Positions 62,700 to 64,000 of a DNA stretch of 64,000 nt are shown here, in pieces. The notes below the pieces were generated by a model that ran no database searches, was not told the origin of the DNA, and was given only the letters and a program-made list of their open reading frames with translations. The translations under genes were made by a program, and so were the position numbers. Location of the stretch: the NCBI RefSeq assembly GCF_000445105.1, contig NZ_ATDP01000110.1, positions 86,657 through 150,656 on the forward strand, given 5' to 3'. The first letter of the stretch is position 1; each line of letters starts with the position of its first letter. This DNA comes from Sphingobium lactosutens DS20 (GTDB taxonomy: Bacteria > Pseudomonadota > Alphaproteobacteria > Sphingomonadales > Sphingomonadaceae).

Positions 62700-62978
62700 T
62701 CAGAAGTTTCCCCGTGCAGCTTCCTGCAATATCAGCTTGTCCAGCGTCAGGTCCGAGATCGCCCGGCGCAGCCGTTGGTTTTCCTTCTCCAGATCCTTCA
62801 TCCGCCGTGCCTGGTCGGTCTTCAGCCCGCCATATTCCTTGCGCCAGCGATAATAGGTCTGCTCACTGACCCCGATCCGACGGCAGGCTTCGGCGGTCGA
62901 AGCCCCCTGCGCCAGCACGATCTCAATTTCACGCAGCTTGCCGATGATCTCTTCCGGCTTGTGCTTCTTGCTCGGCAT
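62700..62978 (-). CDS. IS3-family transposase OrfA (HTH part)
   Basis: A 92-residue protein: helix-turn-helix 'KPEEIIGKLREIEIVLAQGASTAEACRRIGVSEQTYYRWRKEYGG' in pattern, then a leucine-zipper 'RMKDLEKENQRLRRAISDLTLDKLIL'. It binds the IS ends. It starts at ATG 62978 and ends at TGA 62702-62700, just after a GGGAAAC slip site. Confidence 0.93.
   Translation of the reverse strand: MPSKKHKPEEIIGKLREIEIVLAQGASTAEACRRIGVSEQTYYRWRKEYGGLKTDQARRMKDLEKENQRLRRAISDLTLDKLILQEAARGNF
62706..62712 (-). promoter_or_regulatory. Probable -1 ribosomal frameshift heptamer
   Basis: GGGAAAC on the minus strand, set as G-GGA-AAC with respect to the orfA codons, 3 bp before the orfA stop. A -1 slip here leads straight into the orfB frame (KLLSPARRRR...), giving the OrfAB fusion used by IS3-family elements. 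Confidence 0.7.
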
Positions 62979-63082
62979 TCAATGTCCCTTTCGCGGTCCA
63001 GACTATCATAGTCTCTGGGCCACTCAGCGGGGGGCAGATCAATTGGGGCAAGCCAGCACACCGGATTCGATGAGGTGAGACC

Positions 63083-63790
63083 TCACCCACTTTGCATCGC
63101 TGCTTCGGCGGCGTTTAGCTTTTCTTCCAGTTCCACAATGATGTGGCCAAACGCCGCAAGCACTTCTCCGGGGTTCGCCAGAATTTCAGGTAGTGGGCGA
63201 GAAAGTCTCATGGTGTCGAATGGATCAACGGTGATGGGAAATATGCCGCGAAAAGCGCGCGTGAGATATTTCTCCGTCACTTCCGTCACGAAGGCGCCGC
63301 TGTAAACATCGGCGTCACCGAGGTCAGGCCGCAGACCCGTATCGATACGTATGCCCTTGGGTATGTCCCAGTATCTATTCCGGCACAATTCCGTGCGGTC
63401 GAAGAGGTCCCGGAGTCGGGCAGACGCAACCGCGTCCTTCGATTCAATCGAAAGTTCAGCAAGGGAACTCACTTGGACATTTGTAAGATTGGCGGCCTCA
63501 ATGGCACCAGACTGGAATCCTACCTCGCACAAGATGATGCCTCGATCTGCTCCAAGGTCAGCCACAATCTCCCTGAGAGCCATGATATGAAGCTTGTTGA
63601 CCGGATCTTTCCAGTGCTTGCATTCGACAATCCACTTCACCGAAAATCCGGCTACATCAATCGTTACAAGAACATCGACATCATGCGTGGTCCGCACCCC
63701 TTTGAGTGTCACATCTGTTGAGGCGGATAGGCCCAACGACCGAAAAAATTCGGCAGTCTCCTCCTGATAGCCTTTCCAGTCGGTTGCCAC
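63083..63790 (-). CDS. Restriction endonuclease-like protein (Mrr-type fold)
   Basis: A 235-residue protein if started at GTG 63790 (VATDWKGYQEETAEFFRSLG), which has GAGAGGAG 8 nt upstream; the frame is open to 63901 but the extra part is not conserved in style. The PD-(D/E)xK nuclease core is visible: 'TTHDVDVLVTIDVAGFSVKWIVECKHWKDPVNK' in pattern, with Asp and ECK catalytic residues, then 'LGADRGIILCEVGFQSGAIEAAN'. Such Mrr-like nucleases act in defence or on modified DNA. No methyltransferase is adjacent. It faces the IS. Confidence 0.8.
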   Translation of the reverse strand: MATDWKGYQEETAEFFRSLGLSASTDVTLKGVRTTHDVDVLVTIDVAGFSVKWIVECKHWKDPVNKLHIMALREIVADLGADRGIILCEVGFQSGAIEAANLTNVQVSSLAELSIESKDAVASARLRDLFDRTELCRNRYWDIPKGIRIDTGLRPDLGDADVYSGAFVTEVTEKYLTRAFRGIFPITVDPFDTMRLSRPLPEILANPGEVLAAFGHIIVELEEKLNAAEAAMQSG

Positions 63791-63954
63791 GAATGATGCT
63801 CCTCTCGCGCGCGCGATTTCCTGAATAACTTTCGCGATCCCGGCGCGCCAGTAGACTGAGGGGGACGTAACCGCCGTTGGAAAAAGGAACTGATGCCCCA
63901 TTGGTGCCCCGCATGAAGGCCCTGGCTCAACCTCACATCTAAGTCACTGAAAAA

Positions 63955-64000
63955 TGGTGGACGCACTAGGGCTCGAACCTAGGACCCGCTGATTAAGAGT
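63955..64000 (-). tRNA. tRNA-Lys(CTT), 3' part (cut by window end)
   Basis: On the minus strand: anticodon loop CTCTTAA (anticodon CTT) with the 3' stem half TCAGC, T-arm CTAGG-TTCGAGC-CCTAG, acceptor TGCGTCC and an encoded ACCA end at 63955-63958. The 5' half lies beyond position 64000. tRNA 3' ends are frequent integration sites, and the restriction gene ends of the island are next to it. Confidence 0.85.

Larger units (their letters stand above)
61768..63041 (-). mobile_element. IS3-family insertion sequence, IS407-like group, 1274 bp
   Basis: Terminal inverted repeats TGATCTGCCCCC-(A)CCGAGTGG at the left end (from 61768) and TGATCTGCCCCC-CGCTGAGTGG at the right end (reading back from 63041). 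It carries orfA and orfB in overlapping frames on the minus strand. The flanks (GCC on the left, ATT on the right) are not a direct repeat, so no target duplication is present; the element has been involved in a deletion or recombination. Confidence 0.93.

Overview
The window is high-GC DNA from an alphaproteobacterium, most probably a sphingomonad (Sphingobium, Sphingomonas or a close relative). The evidence is gene order and protein type, since no database search could be run. The conserved alphaproteobacterial blocks dnaA / rpsT / mutM / ubiE-ubiB-coaBC-dut and pepA-holC / lptD-surA-pdxA-rsmA are present. Two TonB-dependent receptors and a hydroxycinnamate (ferulate) degradation cluster fit sphingomonads well.

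Positions 1-34,800 are mostly core genome. They hold a transporter cut by the window start, a cyclophilin, dnaA, rpsT, mutM, a periplasmic trehalase, and the ubiE-ubiB-coaBC-dut operon. A complete MntA-HepT toxin-antitoxin pair sits inside that operon, joined to its neighbours by overlapping stop and start codons. Next come a ThiF/MoeB-like enzyme with a DsrE-like partner, an XRE regulator/membrane-protein operon, GST, ndk, holC-pepA and the outer-membrane biogenesis operon. These are followed by a BlaI/BlaR1-type pair with two clear operator dyads, a PilZ protein, rpoZ (TTG start), a cardiolipin-synthase-like enzyme, a two-component system whose regulator gene is frameshifted, a TauE/SafE transporter, and alanine dehydrogenase with a divergent Lrp-type regulator. 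A tRNA-Ser(GGA) closes this part.

Positions 35,500-44,400 are more accessory. A glutamate-synthase-like FMN protein is coupled to a PoxB-type enzyme. A siderophore receptor is followed by a PepSY membrane protein. A methyltransferase broken by an in-frame stop lies divergent to an Rrf2 regulator. A stretch of non-coding DNA carries the tail of a lost SDR dehydrogenase.

Positions 44,779-53,121 hold a complete type I-C CRISPR-Cas locus (cas3-cas5c-cas8c-cas7c-cas4-cas1-cas2) with a small array of 6 repeats and 5 spacers.

Positions 53,586-61,770 form a catabolic locus: a large TonB-dependent receptor, a DUF3237 protein with a Tat signal, a MarR regulator, a Tat-exported sulfatase (frameshifted), a vanillin-type aldehyde dehydrogenase, feruloyl-CoA hydratase-lyase, and the first 89 codons of a feruloyl-CoA synthetase-like gene. 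That last gene is cut by an IS3-family element whose ends lack a target duplication, so the rest of it is gone. Beyond the IS lie an Mrr-like restriction endonuclease and the 3' part of a tRNA-Lys(CTT). The inferred role of the locus is uptake and desulfation of a phenolic compound, then ferulate-type side-chain cleavage, now damaged at two points.
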